This document shows positions 21,439 through 21,501 of a DNA stretch of 21,501 bases, piece after piece. The notes under the pieces were generated by a model that did no database searches, was not told where the DNA came from, and saw only the letters and a list, made by a program, of their open reading frames with translations. The position numbers and the translations under genes were made by a program. Position 1 is the stretch's first letter; the number at the start of each line of letters is the position of its first letter. Source of the DNA: JAHECW01 sp964641415 (GTDB lineage Bacteria > Acidobacteriota > Thermoanaerobaculia > Thermoanaerobaculales > Sulfomarinibacteraceae); NCBI GenBank assembly GCA_964641415.1, contig CAZXMW010000056.1:1-21501 (forward strand), in the 5' to 3' direction.

Positions 21439-21501
21439 GCCGGCGAGCGCCGGCGGCCTTCCTGCTCGCCGGAGCGCTCGACGTAGGGTGGGCCTTGGCC
21501 C
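21439..21501. repeat. Palindromic intergenic sequence at the window edge
   Basis: GCCGGC (21439-21444) pairs with GCCGGC (21449-21454). At the very end, GTAGGGTGGGCCTTGGCCC is the left half of what looks like a GGTGGGCC-tt-GGCCCACC palindrome cut by the window. Such GGGTGGGC motifs recur as dispersed intergenic repeats in many bacterial genomes. Confidence 0.4.

Overview
The window is high-GC bacterial DNA with densely packed genes on both strands and no RNA genes, CRISPR array or recognisable insertion sequence. The gene set includes a Tat-exported aldo/keto reductase, a secreted S9 dipeptidyl-peptidase, P-domain/CARDB secreted proteins, an AmmeMemoRadiSam B protein, a stand-alone S23-type four-helix-bundle gene, and hexanucleotide tracts next to promoters. 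This resembles environmental Acidobacteriota genomes; the assignment is inference from gene content and codon style, not from a marker gene.

Layout. (1) 96-875 is an unusual non-housekeeping segment. It holds an S23/IVP-like four-helix-bundle gene on the minus strand. A nested 150-bp inverted repeat (447-596) follows, whose outer stem contains that gene's ribosome binding site and start codon. Next come a smaller hairpin and a 35-unit GGNNAC hexamer array (636-845) that runs up to a predicted promoter. (2) 876-4817 is a tight plus-strand operon of sensor kinase, OmpR-family regulator, O-antigen ligase/polymerase-like protein and a small membrane protein, all with start/stop overlaps. (3) 4920-6311 is a membrane-anchored TPR protein, convergent with an S9 peptidase (6500-8698). 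(4) Upstream of the peptidase lies the remnant of an HD-domain phosphohydrolase. (5) A secreted two-repeat protein (9110-9886) overlaps tail-to-tail with a cysteine/cystathionine synthase (9831-10886). That gene is divergent from a glycosyltransferase plus flippase-like pair (10989-12926), which in turn overlaps MazG tail-to-tail. (6) A second, shorter hexamer array (13750-13827) lies just upstream of the mazG promoter. (7) 13843-15552 encodes a secreted P-domain/CARDB protein, divergent from a Nudix hydrolase and an AmmeMemoRadiSam B protein. (8) 17066-20028 is apaH, sixA and ppx/gppA, a nucleotide/phosphate-metabolism run. (9) A Tat-exported aldo/keto reductase closes the window, followed by an edge of palindromic repeat sequence.

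The working themes are envelope glycan assembly under two-component control, secreted peptide degradation, and nucleotide/polyphosphate housekeeping (MazG, Nudix, ApaH, SixA, Ppx). Two signals are not explained by ordinary annotation. The first is the four-helix-bundle/inverted-repeat/hexamer-array cassette, with a sister array at mazG. The second is a recurring promoter architecture (TTGACC or degenerate -35, a TAnnnT -10, then 6-8 bases to the start codon) that implies leaderless mRNAs.
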